From Adineta vaga (taxonomy: Eukaryota > Rotifera), in the NCBI GenBank assembly GCA_021613535.1, contig CP075492.1, positions 5,084,001 through 5,148,000 of the forward strand: a stretch of 64,000 bases of DNA, read 5' to 3'. A model generated the notes under the pieces. It was not told the DNA's origin and ran no database searches. It saw nothing but the letters and a program-made list of their open reading frames with translations. The translations under genes and the position numbers were made by a program. Each line of letters opens with the position of its first letter. The stretch's first letter is position 1. Below, piece by piece: positions 1-10,874 of the stretch.

Positions 1-1075
1 ATGCTATGTTTTTGATCGATGGACACTTTCGTCGATTAAACACTCCAGCAGAAAGAAGAAAGGTCAGAAAAACCAAACGGGTATTGAGGTGGAGTGTGAG
101 TAGGTTAGGGTGAGGGTATAAATGTATGTGTATCAAGAATATAATTGTTCGAATCTTCACATCTTTACTCTCGTCCACGCTCATACGAGCAGTCATCCTA
201 TTCCGTGATGCTGAACATTTCGAAATCAGTTCCGGTCTAAAAACCAGTTCCCACTCATTCTCGGAATTCCACTCCAGAATTGCGTCGTGTACAAATTGGT
301 TGGAACTGATTCCGAAATATACACCCTCGTGGAATAGGAATTATTCTCTTCAGTCGATTAAAAAGTGTATACTCGAGATAAGAAAACAGTCTGAGAAATG
401 TAGTACTTTTAGACACATATATATATAAAAAATACAAAAAAAAAAACTCTTAACAGAACATGTGCATTATTTGTACACAGTATTATTGATCTTCTGTTCT
501 GTGTTTATTGAAATCGGAAGAAAGAATTCGTCCAATTTCATAATGGTATTTTTTTTAACTTGAGTGTCTATTGAATACATTCCAAAAAGAAACGATTGTC
601 AATTCATTTTGAAGACTTTTTTTCACCGAAACTAAGTTTTTTTCACTTGTTTGTCATTTAGCGTCGAACAGTTTTGTCAAGATCAAAAATGTTGTATGAT
701 TCTCATTTAATCATCCACGCATTGTCGACGATTTTTATAAAAATAAATTATTTTACGCATTTCACAATTGTTTTTATATACTTTATTTTTATCACAAGAT
801 GAAATTATTGAAATAGTAGATCTGCTATCTGACTATCGTTATTATTTCAAATCTTAATAAAGAAATTTTCTTTTCTGAAGAATAAATTAAGTCGATCTGT
901 CAAATGCTTTGTTGAATATATAATTTTTATGAAAGTACGTCAATTAATACTGAATAAAATAATACATCTGTTGGAAAATATTTATTTTTCTCAAAACGGA
1001 ACAAACGTTTTCTATATAATATAAGAATATCCATAGTTGCCGTTCATTTTTTCCACTCTTATTCTCTATAAAAAC
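1..1075. other. AT-rich non-coding leader
   Basis: No convincing coding region is seen. Short open frames (for example 126-428) have no domain pattern and no splice context. A G-rich stretch at about 86-118 carries GAGGTGGAGTGTGAG and TGAGGGTATA, related to a G-rich motif seen elsewhere in the window. Poly-T and poly-A tracts are common. The last 200 bases probably hold the promoter and leader of the receptor gene that begins at 1076. Confidence 0.5.
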
Positions 1076-4000
1076 ATGTTCTATATAAAATATATCTTTT
1101 TCATCCATTGTACTATGGCAATACCACAAATAAATCTTTATTTTACAACGAATGAAGTCACTGAACATGAATATAATGATGCAATAGGTATACGTTACAA
1201 TTGTTTTCGTCTTTCTTCAAATATGGATCAAGCAAGTCTTACTCGAGAAATTACATCTTATTGTCTAAGTGAACCATCAACAAAATTTCCTATTACAAAT
1301 GATATATCATTACAAATCTATTCTTTTTCAAATCTTGCGAAACAGAATGTAACAAGTGAAGAATTATATCGTTGGTCAACATCAATTGATATCATTGAAC
1401 AATATCAAATCTATTTAGAATCAAATGATCCATTATTAGCAAGAGAAATCTTCTATAATTGTACATTACCAAGATTTGGACCAATGTGTCAATATGAATT
1501 ATACTATTATTATGAGAATTATTCAACGTTATATGAAATGATTCATGCTTATTATGAAATGTATCCATATAATCCAACTAACTTGACTTGTTATGTTCAT
1601 CTAAAATGTAATCGTGGTTATTCACCAGCATGTTTAGATTGGACAGAAATTTGTGATGGTAAACTTGATTGTCTTGATGGAGAATACGATGAAGAACATT
1701 GTTGGCAACTTGAATTTAATGAATGTCAACAAAATGAATACAAATGTACAATTGGACAATGTATACCTAAGGAATTTGTTCAAGATGATTTAAAGAATTT
1801 TGATTGTATTGATAGATCGGATGAAAATTCACGATTTCTTCATAGTTATGAAAGATCTGATAAACATGAACCGGCGTTTGCATTTGAAGATGTTACATGT
1901 GAAAGTACATTTCTAACAAGTTCTTGTATACAAATACGACATTATTTACTATCACAATCGATGTTTTCAATTAAAGATAATTCTGTCTCAGATAAATGTT
2001 GGTCAGCTTTAAAATGTTATTTTGCTTTATCATATAAAAATGACTCCGAAATTACTAACGATATTATCGACAATGATTGTATACCTACTATGAAAGAAAC
2101 TTGTCCAGATATGTTATATGTTCCAACTATTCCAACATTCTTTAATCATATTTATACAGTTTACAAGAAGAATGATTTACCATATATTAACAATTATATT
2201 CTACCTTATTTATGTTCGAACAAATCTTTTTTCAGTGTTGGATCACTCGATCTAGTTCTTGATTTGTCAATGAAAAATACAACTTGTTTTAAGATATCTC
2301 ATTCATCAAACATAATGATGAGTAACATACCTGATTGGTCATCCCGATATCAGATGTCTATGGAAAGTATATTCCAACAAATAAAACAACTCGAACTAAT
2401 AACTAATTTTCCTCACAATCGATGCAATGAATCCAATGTGTATCAATGTAAGAATTCATTGAAATGTATATCATTTCATCGTTTAATGAATGGTATATCT
2501 GATTGTCCTTACAATGATGATGAAAATATATTTGAAGAAACAAATCTTGAGTTATTCGAGAAATTAAAATTTCAATATTATCAATGTTATTTTACCGGTA
2601 AATACATACCTCAATCAGCAATTTTAAATACAAAGTGTGATTGTGGTCGACTTGAAAATTTCTTTTGTGAAGATGAAAATGAAATCGAAAACTTTACAAA
2701 ACGAACTGTATCATTTCAAACTATTTGTGATGGTTTTCAAGAACTATATCCTTTGATGATTGATGATAAAAATGAAACAGATGAAACAAAATGTGAACAA
2801 TGGGAATGTGATAATATTTATACTCATTGTGATGGAATATGGAATTGCTTATACGGAGAAGATGAAATGAATTGTAATTCATCACCAGTGCTATTGAATT
2901 GTTCTTCGGATCAACGACTATGTGTAACAAGAAATACATCAGAATTAACATGTTTATCAATCAATAAAATAAATGATGGTATAGTCGATTGTCTTGGTGG
3001 TACTGATGAACAAAACTTATGTCCACCAACAGTTATATATAGAGAAAGAAGATTTTATTGTATGAACAAACATCCTTTGAGATGTCTTAAATTTCTTCAG
3101 TTATGTAATGGTTATGAAGATTGTTTATATGGAGATGATGAACAATTTTGTCAAAAAAATCGAACAATGTCAATGTATAATAGTATTTGTAAACCTGAAT
3201 ATTTATCGTTAGCTTCGGATGTTGAAAAATTTCTCTGTAATGCTTCAACGAGTGAGAACTATAAAGCAACAGTTAAATACTTTACAATTAATAGATTTCA
3301 TGAATCATTTCACAATGAAATAAATGACAATCAACAACTTAATGTGATAACTTTAGATGATTATAAACCAATTCCATTATTAGATAATCCTCGTTGTCAT
3401 CGTGGTCTCGATGTACGTATTTGGTTGAATAAATCATCGAATATTTATACAAGTGGATGTCTTTGTCCACCAAGTTATTATGGAAAACAATGTCAATATC
3501 AAAATCAACGTTTAAGTTTATCCATTCGATTTCATGCATCTGTTCAATCAAGAAAAATTCTATTTCTAATCTTAATTTTACTTCTTGATAATACAAATCA
3601 ACAAATTATTCATTCCTATGAACAATTTACTTATTTATCAATACGAGATTGTAAAATGAAATTTAATATCTATTTACTCTATTCAACTCGACCCAAATAT
3701 ATGAATAGAACTTATTCAATACATATGAATATTTATGAACAACATTCTTTACAATATCGAGGAAGTTTTTTCTATGCATTAAACTTTCTATTCTTACCAG
3801 TTCATCGTTTAGCATTCATTGTAAATATTCCATTCGAAAATAATTATCAAATTTGTTCGAATAGGAAATGTTATCATGGAAAATGTATAAAATATTTCAA
3901 TACAAAAGAAACATTTTGTCTATGTGAACAAGGATGGTCTGGACAACATTGTCATATACCATTTAATTGTACATGTTCATCGAATTCATTATGTATCGGT

Positions 4001-5830
4001 ACATTAAATAATCATCGATCAATATGTATTTGTCGAGAGAATTATTTTGGTTCTCAATGTTATATTCGAGATCGAATATGTGATAGAAATTCATGTGAAA
4101 ATAATGGCTTATGTATTGCGCATGATGATTTTATGTTGTCAACAAATCAAAACTATTTTTGTATTTGTCCAAAAGGTTTTAGTGAAAAACAATGTCAACG
4201 AAATGATACTCAAATTAATTTAGTTTTTGATAAAAATCTGTTTCTATCACATTCAGTTTTCATTCATTTTATTACAATTATTCCATTGAATCCATTTGCT
4301 TTTCGTATGACCAAATCTTCACCACAACGATTGACGACTTTACAAACAATATCTCAAGCAACGAATACTTTAAGAATATATTGGTCACAACCGTTTCATC
4401 TAGTTTTTATTGAAACATTAGATAAAACATTTTATTTAACTATTACACAGTCAATTTATAATTATTCAAGAATGATAACAAAAACAATTGATTTAACACA
4501 TCGTTGTCCATCAATAAATGAATTAGTGAGTAAAACTTTTGCTCAACTTCATCTACTTCATCGTATAAAATCTTATCATTTGATTTGTCAACAATATTCA
4601 CCGAATTTATCATGTTTTCATGATGATATTCATTTTTGTTTATGTTATGATCATCAAAATAAACGTTTAGCCAATTGTTTTCAATTCGATCATCACATGA
4701 AATTTGATTGTTTCGGACGAAACGAATGTGAAAATGATGGACAATGTTTTCAAGATTCACCTGATTGTCCTAAACGATCGATTTGTATTTGCCGTTCATG
4801 TTACTATGGAAATCGATGTCAATTTACTACCAGTGAATTTGGCTTATCACTTGATGCTATTTTAGCTTATCATATCATTCCCGATGCGAATATTTCTCAT
4901 CAAACATCAATTGTCAAACTTAGTTTTTCATTAACGATTCTATTTATAATTTTAGGATTGATCAATGGAATTCTTTCATTCTTAACATTTACAAGTAAAC
5001 GTATACTTAAAGTTGGCTGTGGAATATATTTATTAAGTTCATCAATAATAACAATCTTAATAATGATTTTATTTGGATTAAAATATTTTATTTATCTTTC
5101 AACACAAATATCAATATCATCGAATGAAGTATTTTTCAAAATTCAATGTTATTCATTAGATTTTCTTCTTCGAATTTGTCTTAATATGGATCAATGGTTA
5201 ACAGCATGTGTTGCAATGGAAAGAGCAATAACAGTTATTCAAGGTGTTAATTTTGTCAAAGATAAAAGTAAACGATTGGCAAAAAAGATTATAATTATTC
5301 TTTTAATAGTAATTATATTAACAGCATTACATGATCCTATACATCGTCGTTTGTTTCAAGAAGAAGATAATGAGAATGAGAATATGAGAAGAATCTGGTG
5401 TATTGTAAGTTATTCGACAAATTTACAAATTTATAATCGAATTATAAATACATTTCATTTCCTTATTCCATTTTTTATTAATTTAATTTCATCAATTATT
5501 TTAATTACAAAAAAATCTCATCGACAATTACGTTTTCAACGACATCGATCTTATAAAGTCATGCTACGTGAACGAGTTATAGATCATCGACATTTGTTAG
5601 CTGCACCGATTATATTATTTATTCTTGCATTACCACGATTATCTCTTTCTTATGTATCGAAATGTATGAATTCGTCAAAAGATGCTTGGATATTTCTTTT
5701 TGGATATTTCATTTCATTTATTCCATCAATGATTACTTTTCTTATCTTCGTTTTACCATCGCAATTTTATAGAAAAGAATACCGAAGATGTTTTATTGAT
5801 CGATCAAACACCATTCATCCGGCTCATTGA
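1076..5830 (+). CDS. LDLa/EGF-repeat 7TM receptor, single exon
   Basis: A 1,584-residue uninterrupted frame. I start it at the ATG at 1076, because the frame further upstream has no ATG; an alternative ATG lies at 1114. A short hydrophobic start is followed by a long ectodomain with several LDL-receptor class A modules (Cys-rich, with CDGKLDCLDGEYDEEHC near residues 195-211, and similar acidic clusters up to about residue 690). Three EGF-like modules follow at about residues 927-960, 1001-1040 and 1212-1250. Seven hydrophobic segments occupy about residues 1280-1570, separated by basic loops such as KSHRQLRFQRHRSYK, and the tail is short. This order fits an orphan rhodopsin-like receptor at the cell surface with a ligand-binding ectodomain. 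Such LDLa-EGF-7TM proteins form a large family in bdelloids (established knowledge, not searched here). The ligand is unknown. The lack of introns in a 4.8-kb gene is notable beside the intron-rich neighbours. Confidence 0.85.
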   Translation: MFYIKYIFFIHCTMAIPQINLYFTTNEVTEHEYNDAIGIRYNCFRLSSNMDQASLTREITSYCLSEPSTKFPITNDISLQIYSFSNLAKQNVTSEELYRWSTSIDIIEQYQIYLESNDPLLAREIFYNCTLPRFGPMCQYELYYYYENYSTLYEMIHAYYEMYPYNPTNLTCYVHLKCNRGYSPACLDWTEICDGKLDCLDGEYDEEHCWQLEFNECQQNEYKCTIGQCIPKEFVQDDLKNFDCIDRSDENSRFLHSYERSDKHEPAFAFEDVTCESTFLTSSCIQIRHYLLSQSMFSIKDNSVSDKCWSALKCYFALSYKNDSEITNDIIDNDCIPTMKETCPDMLYVPTIPTFFNHIYTVYKKNDLPYINNYILPYLCSNKSFFSVGSLDLVLDLSMKNTTCFKISHSSNIMMSNIPDWSSRYQMSMESIFQQIKQLELITNFPHNRCNESNVYQCKNSLKCISFHRLMNGISDCPYNDDENIFEETNLELFEKLKFQYYQCYFTGKYIPQSAILNTKCDCGRLENFFCEDENEIENFTKRTVSFQTICDGFQELYPLMIDDKNETDETKCEQWECDNIYTHCDGIWNCLYGEDEMNCNSSPVLLNCSSDQRLCVTRNTSELTCLSINKINDGIVDCLGGTDEQNLCPPTVIYRERRFYCMNKHPLRCLKFLQLCNGYEDCLYGDDEQFCQKNRTMSMYNSICKPEYLSLASDVEKFLCNASTSENYKATVKYFTINRFHESFHNEINDNQQLNVITLDDYKPIPLLDNPRCHRGLDVRIWLNKSSNIYTSGCLCPPSYYGKQCQYQNQRLSLSIRFHASVQSRKILFLILILLLDNTNQQIIHSYEQFTYLSIRDCKMKFNIYLLYSTRPKYMNRTYSIHMNIYEQHSLQYRGSFFYALNFLFLPVHRLAFIVNIPFENNYQICSNRKCYHGKCIKYFNTKETFCLCEQGWSGQHCHIPFNCTCSSNSLCIGTLNNHRSICICRENYFGSQCYIRDRICDRNSCENNGLCIAHDDFMLSTNQNYFCICPKGFSEKQCQRNDTQINLVFDKNLFLSHSVFIHFITIIPLNPFAFRMTKSSPQRLTTLQTISQATNTLRIYWSQPFHLVFIETLDKTFYLTITQSIYNYSRMITKTIDLTHRCPSINELVSKTFAQLHLLHRIKSYHLICQQYSPNLSCFHDDIHFCLCYDHQNKRLANCFQFDHHMKFDCFGRNECENDGQCFQDSPDCPKRSICICRSCYYGNRCQFTTSEFGLSLDAILAYHIIPDANISHQTSIVKLSFSLTILFIILGLINGILSFLTFTSKRILKVGCGIYLLSSSIITILIMILFGLKYFIYLSTQISISSNEVFFKIQCYSLDFLLRICLNMDQWLTACVAMERAITVIQGVNFVKDKSKRLAKKIIIILLIVIILTALHDPIHRRLFQEEDNENENMRRIWCIVSYSTNLQIYNRIINTFHFLIPFFINLISSIILITKKSHRQLRFQRHRSYKVMLRERVIDHRHLLAAPIILFILALPRLSLSYVSKCMNSSKDAWIFLFGYFISFIPSMITFLIFVLPSQFYRKEYRRCFIDRSNTIHPAH

Positions 5831-6052
5831 TTTCATACTTTTATTGAAAGTGCACATTGAAAAACAGAATAACATACGATACTAAAAATCTTTGAAAAAT
5901 ATTGATCTCTGTAAGACTATCTTCTCTATTTCTATATGTGTGTCAACTTTTAAACATTTTTATTTTTGGATTGTTTTATCCTACAGAAATCATATTATTA
6001 CAGGAAATACATCAATATATAGCGTGTCAAATACTCGATCGATATAAACTTA

Positions 6053-9000
6053 CGAATGTCATTTCATTTTCACGATTTTTTTCTAAATCTAAACGTACAC
6101 TTATGACACACAACGATAAAAGTGCTGCTATAATCATGTTTGTGGAACTAATCTTTCTATTATATTCTTTATATCTGCCTATCTATCTTTCATACGCAAG
6201 ACTGCGGTGTATTTATTTAATTTGTTTATAAAAGAAAAAAGAAAAAAAGAAAAGTTGCCATTGCATTTTCATACATAACATAAAGAGTGATTTTATATTC
6301 TTATTCAATTCATTAAACAAAATCATATATTTTTATGACAATGTCTGATCATGATGACGAACAACTTCGAATTTTACTAAGATTTATTTTGCATCTCAAT
6401 GAAGTCAATCAAGATTTACGTCGTTTGGTCTGTGATATTGAAGATGATAAAACATCAATTACAGCTGTTTGTCGTTATTATGAAGCATTCAATGAAATAC
6501 AGATGATGATAACATCGGGACCAAGTCTTAATTTAGTTGATTATCTTGTTGAATTAGATCGTTTAGATGATGCTCATCGATATTTCAAACAAATACATGA
6601 TGAAGATCAGCATAGACGTTCGGGACAATTGTATAATATTGGTTTGAAGAAACTGATCGAAGAAAGTGATGAATTAATCATGTTTCACAGTATTCCACTA
6701 AATTCCGATGATTTACTTGAATTATCAAAATCAACAACATATCAACCTATAAACCCTGAAGAAATGCAAGGTATTGGAAAATTGAATGCATTTCAGTCGA
6801 TAAAATCACGTGAGATGATTTGATTCTATTCTAGAATCGAGTCTAAGTGCATTTCGAATTATCTTCGATTGGTTTAAAGAACACGGTTATCAACAAGGTT
6901 TGATCAATCTATATGCGACTAAAAGAGGCAATATGATTTGCAGTTCACTAAAATTGTATATATATATATATCTTTATTAATTGTATCTTTCATTTTCTTA
7001 AAGATTAGGAGAATATTTAGCAAAGAAATCTGTTCGTCGTGCATCAATCAACTTGTTTACTGTTAGTCCTTGTCTGTCTTCATCTCGATCTTCTCTCAAT
7101 GGTGATATGATACGAGAACATATGAAAACACAATTAATGTATTTTCGCTTTTTTTAAAATTATTATTTCGATATGTCTTACATGAAGTAAACTGTTTGTT
7201 TTTTTTTCAGTCGATTAGGACATCGTATAGCACGTTCACCGGTATTTGGTAGTCGTGATACATCATCACGAAGAAATTCATTATTAGTACCTCCAAAACC
7301 TCACGAAGAGGAGAATACAATTAATGTTGATGGCATCGCTTCATCGATACGTTTCAGCAACGATCAAGAAGCCAACCGATATAAATATTTACTCGATGCA
7401 TTCGTTATTCTTCTTTTACGTGATGTTGACTTACTGTTCTATGTTTTCGAAGCAGAATTCAAATCGATAATTCTTCACAAATTAATCGAAATACCATTGA
7501 CCTATCTATACGAAGAAGCAAAACAACTTTGTAAAGCTATTAATGAATTAACAAATAAAATTTATCATGGAAAATTTGCATTTTATTCTCTTATTTCTGT
7601 TATTCGATGGTTTTATCGATCTAATCCACTTCTTACTCAGTTTTATCAAGTAAGATGACTTTTATGCTTAGCAAAGAATCGTAAAAATTACGAAAAGAAA
7701 GTATTCTGTTTATTCATAGGAAAGTGATCTAACATTATCACAACAACAATTCACGAATACACTCTTAACACTTTTTGAAAATTCAGTAAGAAGTTGAAAT
7801 AAAATCGAATTTTATTTGATTACTTTTTTTGTAGTTAATGGAATATCTTCGTCTGATTCTGAATGAAATTCAAAATGAATCATCACCAATAAGTTCAAAT
7901 TGTCAAGTACATTCATTAACGGTACATGTATTCGATTATATGGAAGATTATTTGAACTATGAAAGTATTATCACTACTGTTCATAAGAATCAAAATAGTA
8001 TTGTTCCATCGTGTATTTATATGGGTGAGTGTAGAGTTCTTATTTTTACTTCTAACGTCTCTTCTATTGGCATTGATTTCAGGTGAACTTTATCGAATAC
8101 TTTGTAGGAATATTTTTGAAAAAAGACCCGAATCTATTGTATATGATGATAGTGTTATTCGGGCAATATTTCTTCTCAATAATACCACTTATATTTTTAA
8201 ACGAATCGAAAGGTATGAAAAACATACGATCTTCATCTAAATATGTTTTCTTTTTTGTATTGAATTATCTCTTAGTTCATCTTTATTATCGATCATGGAA
8301 CTCATACATCCCAATCTAAAATCTAATATTGAAACTTACATTGAAAAAAGTATCAAAATCTATATGAAATGGTATATAATTCTATTTGAGATTTCTGTTC
8401 GAACAATGATCTTTTCTATTCATATAGTTGTTCGCCGATAATCACTGCTATGCAACAAATGTTTCATTATGATGACTTACATCATCTTCCAAATAATCAA
8501 GTAAATAAATAAATATGTATTTCAATTCTCTTCATAAACAGTTCTTTTTTTTCACAGTTAAAAGATTCTGATCGTAGTCAACTGAAGAGTAATTTTTTAA
8601 TGGTCAACACAGCTATTGATACATTTCGTCGACAGAATCAATCCTATGTTATCGATGATTCTCAATTACGCGATCGATTACGATCAGAACTTAAGACAAC
8701 CATATTAGATATGTTTACGAAATATTATACAAAATTTGCATCGAAAAATTTCACTCATCATCCAGAAAAATATATTCGATATAATCCGTCAACATTTAAT
8801 AATTTGATTGAACAACTTTTTGAAGATTGATTATATGATGATACAAATAATATCAACTATATTCATTATTCAAAAAGACATAAACTCAATATAAGGTTTC
8901 GTGTATGTTACTGATATTTATTTTCATTTGATAAAAGAAAATCGACAAAAAAAAGAACTAGACACATTATTCTTATCAGTTAAAGAACACGACATGTATA

Positions 9001-9445
9001 TGAGGATTGTTATAATCAAATAGCATTTAATTTTAAAAGTAAAGAATGAAAAGAAAAGCAAATATGCAATAAGTTTATTGATAATAATCAGTTGAAATAA
9101 CAATCTTCAATTGCCATGGTAATGCACATTTATTTAAATCGATCGGTAATTCAAGTGTTCGATTTCTTGTTAAATTTTTGAGACGAATCAATCGTTGTTC
9201 ACTTGAAATGTAAAGCGAAAGTGTATCACCTGGATTAAGATCATTTGGTGCAGTCAATTGACGATTTGCAGTTTTGTCGTAAATCTTCAAGAAATTGTAC
9301 CCAATATAATATATGCTGTTCATGATAGTCGTTCTTTACATAAGCTCTTTCCAATCTAGCTGTAAAAGCTTGGTGGCAATCCTTCATTTTGTTCAATGGA
9401 CTTTCTTCATAACCCTTACTGATGTCTGATAATTTTTTTACTAAC
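6053..9445. repeat. Left arm of large inverted repeat
   Basis: This segment is repeated in inverse orientation at about 43530-47370 with high identity over exons, introns and flanks. The outer edge falls near 6053 (pairing with about 47370) and the inner edge near 9445 (pairing with about 43530). The arm holds a complete EXOC7 gene and a decayed copy of the convergent B-box gene. It is about 0.44 kb shorter than the right arm because of two deletions inside the B-box copy. Confidence 0.85.
6335..8830 (+). CDS. EXOC7: Exocyst complex component 7 (Exo70), left copy
   Basis: Ten exons: 6335-6809, 6835-6955, 7004-7138, 7211-7649, 7720-7785, 7835-8024, 8083-8212, 8276-8371, 8428-8500 and 8558-8830. 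Together they give 665 residues, close to animal Exo70 length. Recognisable family segments are the N-terminal GP-x-LVDYL and DAHRYF region and the C-terminal QLRDRLRSELK and HPEKYIRY block, which matches the conserved end of Exo70. The protein tethers secretory vesicles to the plasma membrane within the octameric exocyst; the basic C-terminus binds phosphoinositides (family knowledge). Nine joins use normal GT-AG sites. Eight introns are 48-72 bases, but the first, 6810-6834, is only 25 bases (GTGAGA to TTCTAG). Without removing it the frame meets TGA at 6821. The second copy at 44577-47077 has the same 25-base segment. An alternative start is the ATG at 6341. Confidence 0.88.
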
Positions 9446-9462
9446 GATGTTAAATGAGACAA
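9075..9462 (-). pseudogene. Decayed copy of the B-box/SPRY-like gene
   Basis: The minus strand matches the intact gene at 43218-44336 but keeps only two parts: the middle (KMKDCHQAFTARLERAY region) and the last about 65 residues ending STDYYQ. The N-terminal zinc-binding part is absent beyond the inner edge of the repeat arm. Two internal deletions, matching about 43705-44063 and 44071-44147 in the other copy, sit at short repeats (AAAACT and ATC). They break the reading frame. This is a recent non-functional remnant, because the retained parts are still close in sequence to the intact copy. Confidence 0.8.
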
Positions 9463-10874
9463 TCGTTTTCAACAAAATTGGTGAAGAAAGAAAAAGAAGA
9501 ATGTAAGCGACATCGTTCGTTTGTAGTTTTCTCTGTCGGCACTGTTTCATATTCAACACAATCCCAAACGTTATTTTAATGTTTTTAGAATGACGAAATA
9601 GCTATCAAGATTTCATACTATATATAACTTTTCTTATAAATGTGCGGTAGTTATCTAGTAAAAACTATATATTGTGCCTTCAATTACACTTTTAATACAT
9701 TGATTCACATTAACATACAGTAATAATATGTAATACGAACACTCGCTGACAATATTTGAATAGGTTAGATTGTTAAAACGAAAGAACGAATTATAATAAT
9801 AGTAACTTTGATAACTGTTATAGATGTTTTCTTCCTTTCATTTCTTTTTTTCCATGTAATAAAGATGATGAAAGTGTAAAAACCTTAAGAATGATTTGTA
9901 TGAAGTTCGTAAACATTTTATGTTGGAAAGTTTTCTTTTTTCCTTCATATAAATACTTTCGAATTATTTGATCTGTATTAATTTTCTGTCCAAGGAAATA
10001 AATATTCTCTGATAAAATATTCTGAGAATTTGAATATAAATATCACAAACTGTTTTTTTTCTCTTGATAAAAGACTAAAAACGGCTGTAGAATCTCAACA
10101 TATACGATCTAGTGCCGGCAATTGAAAAGGAATCCATAAGAATATTACTTGAAGTAAGTAGAGATTTTTAGATTGAATTTGTTTCGGAGAAGAAAATTGT
10201 AGTATTTTTCATCTCGAGGGTGTTGCTACTCTAAAAAACGTTCTCGTATTTCACAAAAACGTTTTGATGTGTAAAATTTTCTTTTTCACAATAAAGAAAA
10301 AATTCAATAATATAGGTGTTCTCACACCCTTTTCTTGGTTGAAAGAAAAAAAAACTAGAATAGCATCGTCTGCATTTTTAGTCTCCTATAGTAAGCCATT
10401 TCCGTGTTTCTTTCTCCTCTCAGCAGTAAAAATAAAATAAAAAATTCATTTTCCTACTCATACGTCATGTTATTTTCCAACACAGCTATAGTTACAACAT
10501 ACATCTTCTTATTGTTGACGCTAAATGAATTTCCAGTCATATTTGTGAAGCCTCTTTCAAATACACAAGCTGCGTCAAGTGCTTCCTGAGGGTGGGTTTG
10601 GCAAATACATGTTCTTTTAACAAAAGATCATAAAGAAACATCTGACAATTTAATACTACTAAATATTTTATATTAGAATATAAGTGAAGGAATTTCACTT
10701 ACGCAACTAAAATTCACTAAGTCTTCCTGTTAAGTGATAATATGTAATTTAGATCGATTCGTCGCGATACCGTTTCATGAATCAAGACTTTTTTTGTTGT
10801 TTTTATCAATGATTTATTCTTCGCGTACAAGCCATTACACAATTTTCAATATTTCTTTTCGCCTTTTCCTTTAG
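9463..10874. other. Non-coding spacer
   Basis: No gene is recognised in this 1.4 kb of AT-rich DNA. It contains two G-rich bits, CGAGGGTGTTG near 10216 and CTGAGGGTGGGTTTGG near 10586, plus CTCACACCC near 10320, resembling the TGAGGGTGTGGG motif seen elsewhere. The open frame at 10404-10589 has no recognisable pattern. A polypyrimidine stretch ending TTTCCTTTAG directly before 10875 could be a 3' splice site of a 5'UTR intron for the next gene. Confidence 0.45.

Noticed and set aside
126-428. 100-residue open frame at the window start
   Set aside because: No domain pattern, low complexity at its end, and it lacks splice or promoter context.
5902-6231. Open frame after the large receptor
   Set aside because: No ATG at its start and random-looking composition; most of it lies in the repeat arm's non-coding flank.
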